This document shows, piece after piece, positions 1 through 8,992 of a stretch of 61,184 nucleotides of DNA. The translations under genes and the position numbers were made by a program. How positions within the stretch are numbered: the stretch's first letter is position 1; each line of letters starts with the position of its first letter. The stretch comes from an uncultured Candidatus Nemicrothrix sp. (GTDB lineage: Bacteria; Actinomycetota; Acidimicrobiia; Acidimicrobiales; Acidimicrobilacustridaceae), in NCBI GenBank assembly GCA_903867185.1, contig CAIPQK010000165.1:1-61184 (forward strand), in the 5' to 3' direction. Under the pieces are notes generated by a model, which ran no database searches, had not been told where the DNA came from, and saw only the letters and a list, made by a program, of their open reading frames with translations.

Positions 1-149
1 CGCGCTGCTTCAAATTCGCGCAGCGGAAGCACTGAATTTTCGTAGACAGCGGCAGAAAACTGAGCGGCGGGGATAGAGAGGCCCGGAGCTACGCCTGTCC
101 ATACGTGCATGAGTGGGTCTGATCCTTCGGGAACCGAGATACGAGGCAT
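1..149 (-). CDS. carboxymuconolactone decarboxylase (AhpD-like) family protein, N-terminal part
   Basis: The gene is cut by the left window edge; only its first 49 codons are present. The reading frame is open from an ATG at 149 to base 1. The peptide begins MPRISVPEGSDPLMHVW and reaches PLREFEAAR, which resembles the N-terminus of carboxymuconolactone decarboxylase/alkylhydroperoxidase-like proteins that precedes their CxxC active site. The active site would lie outside the window, so no reaction can be assigned. The start is supported by a TAGCGT box on the minus strand (161-156) placed 6 nt before the ATG, the leaderless layout seen repeatedly here. It is divergent from the Mec-like gene at 215. 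The family call rests on memory of similar N-termini. Confidence 0.55.
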   Translation of the reverse strand, partial: MPRISVPEGSDPLMHVWTGVAPGLSIPAAQFSAAVYENSVLPLREFEAA

Positions 150-155
150 GCCAAC

Positions 156-208
156 ACGCTAGGACTCGGCGACTGAACATGCTTGAAGAATCCGCAGAGC
201 GGTAACCT
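156..208. promoter_or_regulatory. divergent leaderless-type promoters (CMD-like gene / Mec-like gene)
   Basis: Two -10-like hexamers point away from each other: TAGCGT on the minus strand (161-156), 6 nt before the ATG at 149, and TAACCT on the plus strand (203-208), 6 nt before the GTG at 215. Neither start has a Shine-Dalgarno sequence. The geometry (TAnnnT, 6 nt, start codon) is that of actinobacterial leaderless promoters. No convincing -35 boxes were seen. Confidence 0.5.
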
Positions 209-214
209 TCGCCG

Positions 215-634
215 GTGCTTCAGCTTTCGTCTGCGATCCTCAACGACCTTCTTGCACACCTCGTCGATGGACTTCCTGATGAGGCCTGTGGCCTGCTTGG
301 TGGCAAGCCTGCAACGGGAAGCGATCCGTGTGTGGTTGATGCCTGGTGCCCCAGCCCTAACAACGCAGCGTCGAGTCGTGTCTACACAATCGATCCCAAG
401 GTGCATATGCGGGCCGATCGGGACGCGGAAGACCGGGGTTCGGAACTTGTCGGGGTCGTTCACTCCCACACACACTCCGAGCCGTATCCGTCGCCAACTG
501 ATGTCGCTCAGGCCCCTGATCCGGCCTGGCACTACGTCATCGTCTCGTTCCGGCTCGGCCAGCCAATGGTGCGTTCGTATCGGATTATCGAGGGTGAAAT
601 CACCGAAGAGGCCGTTGTCGTAGCGGATCGCTAG
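215..634 (+). CDS. mec: Mec-like JAMM/MPN+ zinc metallopeptidase
   Basis: This 139-residue JAB/MPN-domain protein is probably a zinc isopeptidase-like hydrolase. An early Glu lies in PDEACGLLGG, and the metal motif HSHTHSEPYPSPTD gives H-x-H-x7-S-x2-D. It resembles mycobacterial Mec, which releases cysteine from the sulfur-carrier protein CysO after CysM has loaded it. The downstream neighbour here is indeed a CysM, which supports the role in cysteine synthesis. However, no ubiquitin-like cysO lies between them: the gap is only 96 bp. The GTG start follows a TAACCT box by 6 nt, and the frame begins in the expected place for the fold. The general protease class is secure; the CysO-linked role is inferred. 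Confidence 0.85.
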   Translation: MLQLSSAILNDLLAHLVDGLPDEACGLLGGKPATGSDPCVVDAWCPSPNNAASSRVYTIDPKVHMRADRDAEDRGSELVGVVHSHTHSEPYPSPTDVAQAPDPAWHYVIVSFRLGQPMVRSYRIIEGEITEEAVVVADR

Positions 635-640
635 AATCCA

Positions 641-662
641 GACCTATTGGGTCGACATTTGG
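641..662 (+). promoter_or_regulatory. candidate sulfur-regulon operator overlapping the cysM promoter
   Basis: An imperfect palindrome GACCTA-T-TGGGTC is followed by GACATTTGG. Nineteen of 22 positions match an element at 54935-54956 upstream of sir, in the same orientation relative to the gene and at nearly the same distance from the start (68 versus 67 nt). TCGACA inside the element could serve as a -35 box, with CACAAT about 17 nt downstream as a weak -10. The shared position upstream of two cysteine-pathway genes suggests a regulator site; the regulator is unknown. Confidence 0.55.
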
Positions 663-730
663 CCCTCGGTCGTCCACAATGGAGGGCCGGTCTGAACCCC
701 CCCTTTGCACCGCGTCTCAAGAGGTCCTCG

Positions 731-1681
731 ATGGCTGTTTACTCCTCGGTACTGGAAATGATCGGCAACACGCCGATGGTCGACGTCTCCATTCTCAGCC
801 CGAACCCGAACGTGCGCATTCTCGGGAAGATGGAAAGCCAAAATCCTGCGGGCTCAGTGAAGGACCGCATCGCGTTGTCGATGATCGAAGACGCCGAGGC
901 CGACGGAACGCTGACCCCGGGTAAGACCATCATCGAACCATCCTCGGGTAACACCGGCATTGCGCTCGCGATGATTGCCCGCATCAAGGGCTATCCGATC
1001 AAGATCGTGCTTCCCGAAAATGTTTCGGTCGAACGCCGTCAGCTGCTTGAAATCTTTGGCGCTGAAATCATTCTCTCGCCGGGTTCAGAGGGTTCGAATG
1101 GCGCAGTGAAGCGAGCGATCGAAATTGCTGAGCAACATCCCGAGTGGGCGTTTCTCTACCAATATGCGAACGAAGCCAACCCGCAAGCGCACTACGACAC
1201 CACTGGTCCCGAAATCTGGGCCGATGTTCCTGAGATCACGCATTTCGTTGCCGGTCTCGGAACTTCAGGAACCCTCATGGGTGTTGGTACGTTCCTGAAA
1301 GAGAAGAATCCGAACATCAAAATTCTTGCTGTGGAGCCTCCGCTTGGAGAAAGCGTTGAAGGCCTGCGCAATCTCGACGAGGGTTACATCCCACCGGTGT
1401 ACGAAAAGTGGGGCGGACCAGAACTGCTCGATGGCAAGCGCATTGTTCGTCCGCGCGAATCCATTGAGTACACCCGCCTTCTTGCCGAAAAGTGCGGCAT
1501 CTTCTCGGGCATCTCGGCCGGTGCAGCACTTGCGGGCGCTGTTCGTGTCGCCTCGCAGATTGAATCGGGAACCATCGTGTTTATCGTTTGCGATGGAGGG
1601 TGGAAGTACCTCTCAACGGGCGCCTGGACCGACGACATCGACGACGTCACCGATCGCGCTTCCAAGATCATCTACTTCTAA
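731..1681 (+). CDS. cysM: cysteine synthase, CysM type (PLP-dependent, probably O-phosphoserine-using)
   Basis: The 316-residue fold-type II PLP enzyme makes cysteine from an activated serine and a sulfide donor in the cytoplasm. The PLP lysine lies in NPAGSVKDR, the substrate loop is SSGNTG, and the phosphate-binding loop is GLGTSGTLMG. It is closer to mycobacterial CysM than to CysK. GLRNLDEG keeps the arginine that in M. tuberculosis CysM (Arg220, from memory) selects O-phosphoserine, and GWKYLSTGA near the C-terminus is also CysM-like. The ATG at 731 has AGAGG 5 nt upstream; an in-frame opening from 647 is not used. It follows the Mec-like gene by 96 bp, which hold a candidate operator. 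Specificity is inferred. Confidence 0.9.
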   Translation: MAVYSSVLEMIGNTPMVDVSILSPNPNVRILGKMESQNPAGSVKDRIALSMIEDAEADGTLTPGKTIIEPSSGNTGIALAMIARIKGYPIKIVLPENVSVERRQLLEIFGAEIILSPGSEGSNGAVKRAIEIAEQHPEWAFLYQYANEANPQAHYDTTGPEIWADVPEITHFVAGLGTSGTLMGVGTFLKEKNPNIKILAVEPPLGESVEGLRNLDEGYIPPVYEKWGGPELLDGKRIVRPRESIEYTRLLAEKCGIFSGISAGAALAGAVRVASQIESGTIVFIVCDGGWKYLSTGAWTDDIDDVTDRASKIIYF

Positions 1682-1701
1682 CGAGCCCGATTGACCCGGT
1701 G

Positions 1702-2529
1702 ATGGGGGAGTACCCTCACTCCGTGGATTCAAGGCCGATCGGCATGTTCGATAGCGGTTTCGGCGGCCTCACCGTCGCTCGTGCGCTTATCGACCTCATG
1801 CCCGATGAGGATCTGGTCTACGTCGGCGATACAGGTCGTTACCCCTACGGTCCACGGGATCTTGGTGAAGTGCGGGAGTTCGCTCTCGAAATCACCGATC
1901 ACCTGGTGCGCAATCACGATGTCAAAGTGGTGGTCGTTGCGTGCAACACCGCTTCCGCAGCGGCGCTCGATGAACTTCAACGGATCACCCCTGTTCCCGT
2001 TATCGGCGTTATCGAACCAGGTGCCGCTGCTCTTCTCGATGCGACACGCAACGGTCGTGTTGGCGTGATCGGAACGGTTGGAACGATTGGTTCAGGCGCC
2101 TACCAACGCGCAGTAGCGGCACATGGTCGTGAGATTGAATTGTCATGTGCTGCATGTCCAGGTTTCGTCGAGTTTGTTGAGCGCGGCGAAACCGATTCGG
2201 AACAGGTGCATGTATTGGCACAGCGCCTCCTTGCGCCTCTGGTCGATGCCGAAATCGACTCGTTGCTCCTGGGTTGCACGCACTACCCATTTCTTGCCCG
2301 CACGATTTCCGATGTGATGGGGCGTGACGTTGTTCTCGTCGATTCAGCGGACGCAACTGCGTTCACGGTCCGGCAACTACTGATTGATGCAGGTACGACT
2401 CAGTCAGGTTCGGGTGATGGGGCTCACCGATTTGAGTCATCTGGCGACGTTGAGGCGTTTCGGGGGCTGGGGCGTCAGCTGCTCGGGCCGGAACTCGACG
2501 AAGTCACAGCGCTTTCCTGGCCGGTTTAG
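1702..2529 (+). CDS. murI: glutamate racemase
   Basis: The enzyme converts L- to D-glutamate for peptidoglycan precursors without a cofactor. The two catalytic cysteines lie in VACNTASAAAL and LLLGCTHYPFL, and the N-terminal DSGFGGLTV and GDTGRYPYG motifs are typical. With the ATG at 1702 it has 275 residues, normal for the family. A GTG at 1723 (VDSRPIG) is an alternative start, preceded by GGGGGAG at 12 nt, and cannot be excluded. The frame remains open upstream into cysM, but that part is out-of-frame cysM coding sequence. It follows cysM by 20 bp, matching the mycobacterial cysM-murI neighbourhood. Confidence 0.93.
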   Translation: MGEYPHSVDSRPIGMFDSGFGGLTVARALIDLMPDEDLVYVGDTGRYPYGPRDLGEVREFALEITDHLVRNHDVKVVVVACNTASAAALDELQRITPVPVIGVIEPGAAALLDATRNGRVGVIGTVGTIGSGAYQRAVAAHGREIELSCAACPGFVEFVERGETDSEQVHVLAQRLLAPLVDAEIDSLLLGCTHYPFLARTISDVMGRDVVLVDSADATAFTVRQLLIDAGTTQSGSGDGAHRFESSGDVEAFRGLGRQLLGPELDEVTALSWPV

Positions 2530-2570
2530 TTCAGTGCGGCGTTCATGGCTGGTTTCGAATCAGCGGTGCC

Positions 2571-2592
2571 TGCTATTGTCTACCAATCCTGT
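2571..2592 (+). promoter_or_regulatory. possible promoter/operator of cysDNC
   Basis: The core ATTGTCTACCAAT (2575-2587) resembles ATTGTCGACCCAT in the sir element, matching at 10 of 13 positions. Its orientation relative to the downstream gene is opposite to the cysM and sir copies. TGCTATTGT (2572-2580) could also be an extended -10. The lack of the second palindrome arm makes this a weak call. Confidence 0.3.
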
Positions 2593-2644
2593 GGAAAAGG
2601 TCGGGAATTAGTTCTCGGCCGAAAAACCCCGAAAAGGCCTCCAA

Positions 2645-3547
2645 GTGACGACGCTTACCCATCTTCAGCGCCTTGAGGCCGAGAGCATCCAGATCTTTCG
2701 TGAAGCGGTTTCCGAAAGTGAACGACCGGTCATGCTGTATTCGGTCGGTAAGGACAGTTCAGTGATGCTGCATCTCGCGTTGAAAGCGTTCGCTCCGTCA
2801 CCGCCACCGTTTCAACTTCTGCACGTCGATACGACATGGAAGTTCCAGGCCATGTACGAGTTCCGTGATCGGCTCGTCGCTGAAAAGGGACTCGATCTTC
2901 TCGTTCATCGGAACCCTGAATGTGTCGAGCGGGGTATTAATCCTTTCGATCACGGCTCAGCGACACATACCGATATGTGGAAGACCGAGGGTTTGAAACA
3001 AGCGCTCGATCTTTACGGTTTCGATCTTGCGTTCGGAGGTGCTCGTCGTGACGAAGAGAAGTCGCGGGCCAAAGAACGCGTCTTCTCGCTACGTTCGGCG
3101 CAGCATCGCTGGGATCCCAAACTGCAACGGCCTGAACTTTGGCATCTCTATAACGCTCGCAAGGCCCCAGGCGAGAGTGTGCGCGTTTTCCCGATTTCGA
3201 ACTGGACCGAACTCGATATTTGGCAGTACATCCATCGCGAACAGATACCGATTGTTCCGCTGTACTTTGCCGCTAAACGCCCTGTGATTGAGCGTGACGG
3301 CGCACTCATCATGGTCGACGACGATCGCATGCCGCTTCAGCCCGGTGAAGTTCCTGAGATGCGCAGCGTCAGATTCCGCACGCTCGGTTGCTATCCGCTC
3401 ACAGGAGCGGTCGAGAGCGAGGCCGACACGCTCACTGGAATCATCCAAGAGATGTTGCTTACGACAAGTTCAGAACGCCAAGGACGCGTGATCGATCACG
3501 ACTCCAGCGGTTCGATGGAAAAGAAGAAGCAAGAGGGGTACTTCTAA
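2645..3547 (+). CDS. cysD: sulfate adenylyltransferase subunit 2
   Basis: CysD is the catalytic PP-loop subunit that forms adenosine 5'-phosphosulfate from sulfate and ATP; the GTPase CysN drives it. The 300 residues contain the PP-loop SVGKDSS (about residues 34-40), then [15 protein letters not shown] and the [10 protein letters not shown] segment typical of CysD. The start is GTG at 2645, 115 bp after murI. The upstream gap holds a candidate regulatory site. The stop overlaps the start of cysNC (TAATG), so the two are translationally coupled. Length and motifs are complete, and the family call is secure. Confidence 0.95.
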   Translation: MTTLTHLQRLEAESIQIFREAVSESERPVMLYSVGKDSSVMLHLALKAFAPSPPPFQLLHVDTTWKFQAMYEFRDRLVAEKGLDLLVHRNPECVERGINPFDHGSATHTDMWKTEGLKQALDLYGFDLAFGGARRDEEKSRAKERVFSLRSAQHRWDPKLQRPELWHLYNARKAPGESVRVFPISNWTELDIWQYIHREQIPIVPLYFAAKRPVIERDGALIMVDDDRMPLQPGEVPEMRSVRFRTLGCYPLTGAVESEADTLTGIIQEMLLTTSSERQGRVIDHDSSGSMEKKKQEGYF

Positions 3548-5451
3548 TGGCACACGCATCTGATGACCTCCTCGAAACAGATATCGACGCCTACCTCGAT
3601 CGCCACGAACACAAGTCAATGCTTCGATTCATTACATGTGGAAGCGTTGACGATGGAAAGAGCACGCTCATCGGGCGATTGCTTTATGACTCAAAGCTGG
3701 TTTTTGAAGATCACCTTGTCGCGTTGGAAGCAGATTCGAAAAAGGTAGGAACGCAGGGTGGTGAACTCGACTTTGCCCTTCTCGTCGATGGATTAGCGGC
3801 AGAACGCGAGCAGGGAATCACCATTGATGTCGCCTACCGCTTCTTCTCCACCGAGCGTCGAAAGTTCATCGTTGCCGATACGCCTGGTCACGAGCAGTAC
3901 ACGCGCAACATGGTTACGGGCGCATCGACAGCTGACCTCGCCATCGTGCTTATCGATGCGCGAAAGGGAGTGCTTACGCAGACGCGTCGCCATAGCTTCG
4001 TAGTTTCCTTGCTTGGGATTCGCCACGTTGTACTCGCAGTAAACAAGATCGATCTCGTTGATTACTCCGAAGAGGTCTATCGACAAATCGAAAGCGACTA
4101 TCGGGAATTCGCGTCGCAAATTGGCCTCGATGATGTCACCTGCATACCGATGTCGGCATTGGCAGGGGACAACATCACCGAAGTTGGCCCGAATATGCCC
4201 TGGTACGACGGCCTGCCACTTATGGGATTGCTGGAAGACGTGCAGATCGACGATGAATTGCAGTCGCTTCCATTTCGGATGGCCGTCCAGTGGGTGAATC
4301 GACCCGATCTTGATTTCCGAGGATTCTCAGGTCAGATCTCTGGCGGAACCGTTCGCCCGGGTGTCGCAGTTCGTGTACTCCCATCAGGGCGAGCAACCAC
4401 GGTCGATCGCATCGTCACCTTCGACGGCGATCTCGAAGAAGCGGTGGCGGGTCAGTCAGTAACCATCACGCTCACCGATGAAGTAGACGTCAGCCGCGGT
4501 GACGTGATTGCGACCTCACTCGCTCCGCCCGCAGTTGCGGATCAATTCGAAGCGCACATCATCTGGATGGATGATCACGAAATGCTTCCCGGTCGTCCAT
4601 ATCTTTTGAAGATCGGAGCGCGCACAGTGAATGCGACGCTCGCTCAACCGAAGTACAAAGTGAATGTCAACACGCTTGAACATGTTGCGGCCCGAACTCT
4701 TGAACTGAATGAGATCGGCATCTGCAATATCAATCTCGACCGCCCGATTCCGTTTGATGCCTACGGCGAGAACCGCGATATGGGCGGCTTCATCCTGATC
4801 GACCGATTCACCAATGCCACGGTTGCGGCTGGCCTTCTGCACTTTGCGCTTCGTCGCTCCGACAATGTGCATTGGCAAGCCATCGAGGTCGACAAATCAG
4901 CGCATGCGCTTCAAAAAGCGCAGAAGCCCTGTGTTGTTTGGTTCACGGGTCTTTCAGGCTCGGGCAAATCGACAATCGCCAACATCGTCGAGCGAAAACT
5001 GTTCGAGCAGGGCCGTCACACGTATCTGCTCGATGGTGACAATGTGCGACATGGTCTTAATAAGGATCTGGGCTTCACTGATGCTGATCGCGTCGAAAAC
5101 ATTCGGCGAGTCTCAGAAGTGTCAGGACTGATGGTCGATGCCGGCTTGATCGTATTGGTGTCGTTCATCTCGCCGTTTATCGCTGAGCGCCGCATGGCGC
5201 GTGAGCGGGTGGGCGCTGATGAGTTCATCGAGGTCTACGTCGATACTCCGCTTGCCGTTGCGGAGGAACGAGACCCGAAGGGCCTCTACCTCAAGGCGCG
5301 TCGTGGCGAACTCGCGAACTTCACCGGTATCGATTCGCCTTATGAAGCGCCGGAATCACCTGAACTGACAGTTGACACAACATCAATGACGCCGGAGCAA
5401 GCTGCCGACCTCATCATCGATCACCTTCGTCAACACGGATTCATTAACTGA
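3547..5451 (+). CDS. cysNC: bifunctional sulfate adenylyltransferase GTPase subunit / APS kinase
   Basis: This is a CysN-CysC fusion of 634 residues. The N-terminal half is an EF-Tu-like GTPase with G1 GSVDDGKST (about 32-40), G3 DTPGHEQY and G4 NKID, followed by two beta-barrel domains. The C-terminal APS kinase starts near residue 455 with Walker [10 protein letters not shown] (about 468) and [15 protein letters not shown]. Together with CysD it produces APS and then PAPS. The ATG at 3547 overlaps the cysD stop; the frame is open further upstream, but that part is antisense-free cysD sequence read in another frame. The window's CysH is of the APS type, so PAPS made here probably serves sulfotransferases or a parallel route. 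Confidence 0.95.
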   Translation: MAHASDDLLETDIDAYLDRHEHKSMLRFITCGSVDDGKSTLIGRLLYDSKLVFEDHLVALEADSKKVGTQGGELDFALLVDGLAAEREQGITIDVAYRFFSTERRKFIVADTPGHEQYTRNMVTGASTADLAIVLIDARKGVLTQTRRHSFVVSLLGIRHVVLAVNKIDLVDYSEEVYRQIESDYREFASQIGLDDVTCIPMSALAGDNITEVGPNMPWYDGLPLMGLLEDVQIDDELQSLPFRMAVQWVNRPDLDFRGFSGQISGGTVRPGVAVRVLPSGRATTVDRIVTFDGDLEEAVAGQSVTITLTDEVDVSRGDVIATSLAPPAVADQFEAHIIWMDDHEMLPGRPYLLKIGARTVNATLAQPKYKVNVNTLEHVAARTLELNEIGICNINLDRPIPFDAYGENRDMGGFILIDRFTNATVAAGLLHFALRRSDNVHWQAIEVDKSAHALQKAQKPCVVWFTGLSGSGKSTIANIVERKLFEQGRHTYLLDGDNVRHGLNKDLGFTDADRVENIRRVSEVSGLMVDAGLIVLVSFISPFIAERRMARERVGADEFIEVYVDTPLAVAEERDPKGLYLKARRGELANFTGIDSPYEAPESPELTVDTTSMTPEQAADLIIDHLRQHGFIN

Positions 5452-5471
5452 ACCGAACGAGTCGGGACGAA

Positions 5472-5936
5472 TTACGGGTGACGGGATTCCGTCTCGGAGC
5501 GATATTCCGAAGCGAGTTCTGCGACCGATCCGGGAAGCGCTCCGTTGGCAAGGTCAGCGATGGTGACGACTTCTAAGACGCGTCTGAGGCTGGCCCGAAC
5601 TGCCATCCACACCACAGGCAGTTCAGCTGCAGGCCCCGTGTGGCTCATCGAACTGAGGCTTTGGTCTCGGACAGTCGCGAGCGGGCCGTCGATGGCACGA
5701 AAAATATCGGCGAGTGAAATTTCGTTCGCCGGCCGCGTGAGTACGAACCCACCGTCGGGACCGCGTTGGCTGCTCACAAGACGCGAACGCTTGAGTTCGG
5801 TCATGATGCCGCGCAAAAACTTGAGTGGGATGCCTTGCGCTTGAGCGAGATGCTCGGCCGTGACCGGGCCATCGCCCGAATTAGCGAGTTCGGCCATCGC
5901 CCGAATGGCGTAATCAACGCTCGCTTGAATGCGCAT
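5472..5936 (-). CDS. Rrf2 family transcriptional regulator, cysteine-free (CymR-like candidate)
   Basis: This 154-residue protein has the Rrf2 winged helix: an N-terminal [13 protein letters not shown], helix-turn-helix around [24 protein letters not shown], the wing [15 protein letters not shown], then the dimerization helix [14 protein letters not shown]. It has no cysteine, so it cannot bind an Fe-S cluster as IscR or NsrR do; in that respect it is like CymR, the cysteine-metabolism repressor of Firmicutes that senses through CysK. The start MRIQAS at 5936 matches the family; the frame is open to 6038. It is convergent with cysNC, 20 bp apart. The position suggests control of sulfur assimilation, but the target is not shown. 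Confidence 0.88.
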   Translation of the reverse strand: MRIQASVDYAIRAMAELANSGDGPVTAEHLAQAQGIPLKFLRGIMTELKRSRLVSSQRGPDGGFVLTRPANEISLADIFRAIDGPLATVRDQSLSSMSHTGPAAELPVVWMAVRASLRRVLEVVTIADLANGALPGSVAELASEYRSETESRHP

Positions 5937-6098
5937 AGAGCAAGTCTCGCACGGAAGCAGAGGCGGATACCGGAGCAACACTTCAGGAGTCGGGGTGACC
6001 CACGAAACAGATCCCTCTCTGGTGGTGCACGCCCGCAACGGGGAAACGGCCTACGGTGCTGCGGTTGCACTCGATTCCCCCCACGAGAGGTACCAACT

Positions 6099-6833
6099 GT
6101 GAGACCAGACGGACGACGACCAGATGAACTTCGCGACGTCAGCATTGAACGCGATTTCACCGACGCTGCTACCGGTTCGGCACTGATCCGATTCGGGCGC
6201 ACGATCGTGCTGTGCACTGCGTCGATCGATGAGAGCGTTCCGCGCTGGATGAAGGGCTCGGGAAAGGGTTGGGTCACCGCCGAGTATTCGATGCTTCCTG
6301 GCGCTTCGCCTGAACGTATTCGGCGTGAGGTCAGCAAGGGCTCGCCATCAGGCCGCACGCATGAGATTCAGCGATTGATCGGTCGTTCGCTTCGTGGGGT
6401 ATGCGACATGGTCGCCCTAGGCGAGCGCCAGGTCGTTGTCGATTGCGATGTCCTGCAGGCCGATGGGGGAACGCGAACAGCGTCAATCACCGGTGGCTAC
6501 ATCGCTCTCCACGATGCATTGACCCGTGTTGTTCAAGCTGGTGGTATCGCAACTCATCCTTTGACTGAAGCCTGCGCCGCGATTTCGGTGGGCATCGTCA
6601 ACGGTGCGCCCGTGCTCGATCTTCCTTATGTCGAAGATTCGGCGGCAGAAGTCGACATGAACGTCGTAATGACCGAGGGCGGTCGCTTCCTTGAGGTGCA
6701 AGGCACGGCCGAGGGCATGAGCTTCAGCCGCGAAGAACTCGACGAACTCCTTGGTCTTGCCGAGAGCGGAATTAGAGAACTCTTCACCATGCAGAAACTT
6801 CTGCTTGCCGATCCTCCACCTCGTCGGGATTGA
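6099..6833 (+). CDS. rph: ribonuclease PH
   Basis: RNase PH is a phosphate-dependent 3'-5' exoribonuclease that trims tRNA 3' ends. The 244-residue protein begins [20 protein letters not shown], carries [13 protein letters not shown] and [21 protein letters not shown] (phosphate and RNA-binding arginines), then [18 protein letters not shown] with the catalytic aspartates. It starts at GTG 6099, with GAGAGG 8 nt upstream; the longer upstream opening lies in Rrf2 antisense sequence. A TACGGT box near 6052 may be the promoter. It overlaps rdgB by 4 bp, as in many bacteria, and is followed by a CPBP protease. Confidence 0.95.
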   Translation: MRPDGRRPDELRDVSIERDFTDAATGSALIRFGRTIVLCTASIDESVPRWMKGSGKGWVTAEYSMLPGASPERIRREVSKGSPSGRTHEIQRLIGRSLRGVCDMVALGERQVVVDCDVLQADGGTRTASITGGYIALHDALTRVVQAGGIATHPLTEACAAISVGIVNGAPVLDLPYVEDSAAEVDMNVVMTEGGRFLEVQGTAEGMSFSREELDELLGLAESGIRELFTMQKLLLADPPPRRD

Positions 6834-7435
6834 GAATCGTGGTCGGTCAACGCCTCGTTTGTGCGAGCGCGAATCCCGACAAGGTTCGAGAGATTGAAGC
6901 GATCCTTCTCAATTGCGGTGTGGTTTTAGAGACGCGTCCGACAGAAATTGCTGATGTTGAAGAAAACGCAGAGACCCTCGAGGGAAACGCGCGGTTAAAA
7001 GCATCGGCAATCGCCATAGCAACTGGGTGCGCAGCCCTCGCAGACGACACCGGACTTGAAGTTGATGCGCTTGGTGGCGCTCCTGGTGTTCGTTCTGCTC
7101 GTTACGCCGGTGAACCGAGCGATGCTGACGCCAACATTGAAAAGTTGTTGAATGAACTGCACGCGCTTGGAGCCACGACGACTCAGCAGCGACGGGCAAG
7201 ATTTCGCACGGTGGTGCTTGTGCAGTGGCCAGATGGAACTGAAACGATTGCGATGGGCGTTGTCGAAGGCCACATCGCGCTTGAGCGAGTGGGCGATGGT
7301 GGCTTCGGCTACGACCCGGTCTTCATTCCCGAAGAAGGAAATGGTCGAACGTTTGCTCAGATGAGTGCAGATGAGAAACACGCGATGAGTCACAGAGGTC
7401 GGGCGCTGCGAACGCTTGCCGAGGAACTCTCGTGA
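6830..7435 (+). CDS. rdgB: non-canonical purine NTP pyrophosphatase (RdgB/HAM1)
   Basis: The enzyme hydrolyses dITP, XTP and related nucleotides to monophosphates, cleaning the nucleotide pool. Motifs seen are [18 protein letters not shown] at the N-terminus, [26 protein letters not shown] in the middle, and [11 protein letters not shown] with SHRGRAL near the C-terminus. The length of 201 residues is normal. The start is uncertain: TTG at 6830 overlaps the rph stop (ATTGA), while GTG at 6839 would give a protein three residues shorter. Its stop overlaps the next GTG (GTGA), so rph-rdgB-CPBP look like one transcription unit. Confidence 0.93.
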   Translation: MRIVVGQRLVCASANPDKVREIEAILLNCGVVLETRPTEIADVEENAETLEGNARLKASAIAIATGCAALADDTGLEVDALGGAPGVRSARYAGEPSDADANIEKLLNELHALGATTTQQRRARFRTVVLVQWPDGTETIAMGVVEGHIALERVGDGGFGYDPVFIPEEGNGRTFAQMSADEKHAMSHRGRALRTLAEELS

Positions 7436-8241
7436 CCATTCCAAGTCAGCCACCTACGCCACCACAACCTCAGCCACCAACGACGCCCGCGTTTTCGCAG
7501 CCAGTAGGAGTCCCGATAGATCCGGCGGTTCGCCCAAAGGTTCGTTGGGGACTCGGCGATGTGCTCATTGGCCTTGGGTTGTGGCTCGTTGGTGGCATCG
7601 TCGGAGCAGTCGTTCTTGTCGCCACCGGTTCATCATCGGACAGTTCCCTCACCGAGCTCAGTCTTGGTGCGCTGACCATCAGTCTCATCTGCGGGTGGCC
7701 GGGGTTTCTCGGTTGGCCGATTGTTGCGAGTTACTGGAAAGGCCAACGCAGTCTTCGGCTCGATTTTGGATTGGAACTGCGCCCGAACGATCTTGGGTGG
7801 GGACTCCTCGGTGGTCTCGCGGCGTTAGTGATCTCAGGAACGGGGGGCGTCGTCTGGTCGCTTCTTTCGAACGAGGCGACTCCAACAAATACCGATTTCC
7901 TTCCGACCAAACCTTCGGTGCTCACGGGATTGGTGATCTTCGTGCTCGTGGCAATCTGCACCCCTGTCGTCGAGGAGTTGTTCTTTCGTGGGTTGTTCCT
8001 GCGGGCCGTCGGTCGACGATGGAACCTGCCTATTGGCGTGGTCATCACGTCATTGGTGTTCGGCATGTTCCACGCACAAGGCAATTCGTTAGGTCAGGCA
8101 GCATTCATCGTCGGGGTGACCGCCTCGTACGGTGCGGTGTTCGCGGTGCTCGTGATTCGGGCCAATGGCCGCCTTGGCCCGTCGATCATTGCCCACATGT
8201 GCGTGAATGCAATCGGGGTGCTCGGGGCGCTCTACCTCTAG
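7432..8241 (+). CDS. CPBP family intramembrane glutamic endopeptidase
   Basis: A polytopic membrane protein of 269 residues with a proline-rich cytoplasmic N-terminus ([13 protein letters not shown]) and about seven to eight membrane segments. The CPBP/Abi signature is complete: EELFFRG (EExxxR), FGMFHAQGN with the second-motif histidine, and [11 protein letters not shown] with the third-motif His/Asn. Family members include CAAX prenyl endopeptidases and bacteriocin self-immunity proteins; the substrate here cannot be told. The GTG start overlaps the rdgB stop, suggesting translational coupling. No bacteriocin-like gene lies nearby, so a housekeeping role is as likely as immunity. Confidence 0.88.
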   Translation: MTIPSQPPTPPQPQPPTTPAFSQPVGVPIDPAVRPKVRWGLGDVLIGLGLWLVGGIVGAVVLVATGSSSDSSLTELSLGALTISLICGWPGFLGWPIVASYWKGQRSLRLDFGLELRPNDLGWGLLGGLAALVISGTGGVVWSLLSNEATPTNTDFLPTKPSVLTGLVIFVLVAICTPVVEELFFRGLFLRAVGRRWNLPIGVVITSLVFGMFHAQGNSLGQAAFIVGVTASYGAVFAVLVIRANGRLGPSIIAHMCVNAIGVLGALYL

Positions 8242-8374
8242 GCCTCTGCCGCCGAGTCGGGTAGGCGGGGCGGAAAGAGATGACGACTCGGGCGCGTCGC
8301 TTGGGCCTTCTGGGCCTGTAGCCTGCCCGAGTCAGTCTGTAGGGACTAACAAACATTCCGTTGGAAGGAGCCCG

Positions 8375-8977
8375 ATGTCGAATCCCCCGATCGCACCGCA
8401 GGTGGCCATGGCCGCCTCCATCGCTGAGCCGGGAGCGGACATCTTCCGCATGCTCCTCAAAGATCGCATCGTCGTTCTAGGCAGCGATGTCAACGATGCA
8501 GTCGCCAATCAGATCGTTGCGCAGTTGCTCTACCTCGAGGGCGAAGATCCGGGCAAAGACATCTGGCTCTACATCAACTCTCCAGGTGGATCGATCACTG
8601 CAGGCATGGCGATTTACGACACGATGCAGTTCATCACGCCCGATGTCGGAACCATCTGCATGGGTCTCGCTGCGTCGATGGGTCAGTTCCTGCTGTGCGC
8701 CGGTGCTGCCGGAAAGCGTTACACGCTTCCTCACGCGCGGATCATGATGCATCAGCCACTTGGCGGAGTTCAGGGTCAGGCATCAGATATCGCTATTCAG
8801 GCGGAGCAGATGGCGTACATCAAGCGTCTGATGGCCGAACGCATTTCGTTCCACACTGCTCAACCGGTTGAGCAGATTCAGGTCGACTCAGAACGTGATC
8901 GTTGGTTTACCGCCGAGCAGGCAAAGGCCTACGGCATCGTCGACAACGTGATTCTTAAGCGCGGCGAGCTCACCTAA
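8375..8977 (+). CDS. clpP1: ATP-dependent Clp protease proteolytic subunit, ClpP1 type
   Basis: A serine protease subunit of 200 residues. The catalytic triad is visible: Ser in [11 protein letters not shown], His in [10 protein letters not shown] and Asp in SERDRWF. The [15 protein letters not shown] stretch and SMGQ nucleophile context match the ClpP1 paralogue of actinobacteria rather than ClpP2. The ATG at 8375 has the strong ribosome site GGAAGGAG 4 nt upstream, and a TAGCCT box near 8318 may be the promoter. In actinobacteria clpP1 and clpP2 usually sit together, but here the ClpP2-type gene is at 28227 next to clpX. A mixed ClpP1-ClpP2 double ring is expected from family knowledge. Confidence 0.94.
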   Translation: MSNPPIAPQVAMAASIAEPGADIFRMLLKDRIVVLGSDVNDAVANQIVAQLLYLEGEDPGKDIWLYINSPGGSITAGMAIYDTMQFITPDVGTICMGLAASMGQFLLCAGAAGKRYTLPHARIMMHQPLGGVQGQASDIAIQAEQMAYIKRLMAERISFHTAQPVEQIQVDSERDRWFTAEQAKAYGIVDNVILKRGELT

Positions 8978-8992
8978 ATCTGATCCGGCTCG

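Noticed and set aside
89-532. 147-codon minus-strand frame over the Mec-like gene
   Set aside because: It conflicts with the Mec motif frame and with the better supported minus-strand start at 149.
1588-1701. Upstream extension of murI into cysM
   Set aside because: This is cysM coding sequence read in another frame; its Arg-rich translation is not MurI-like.
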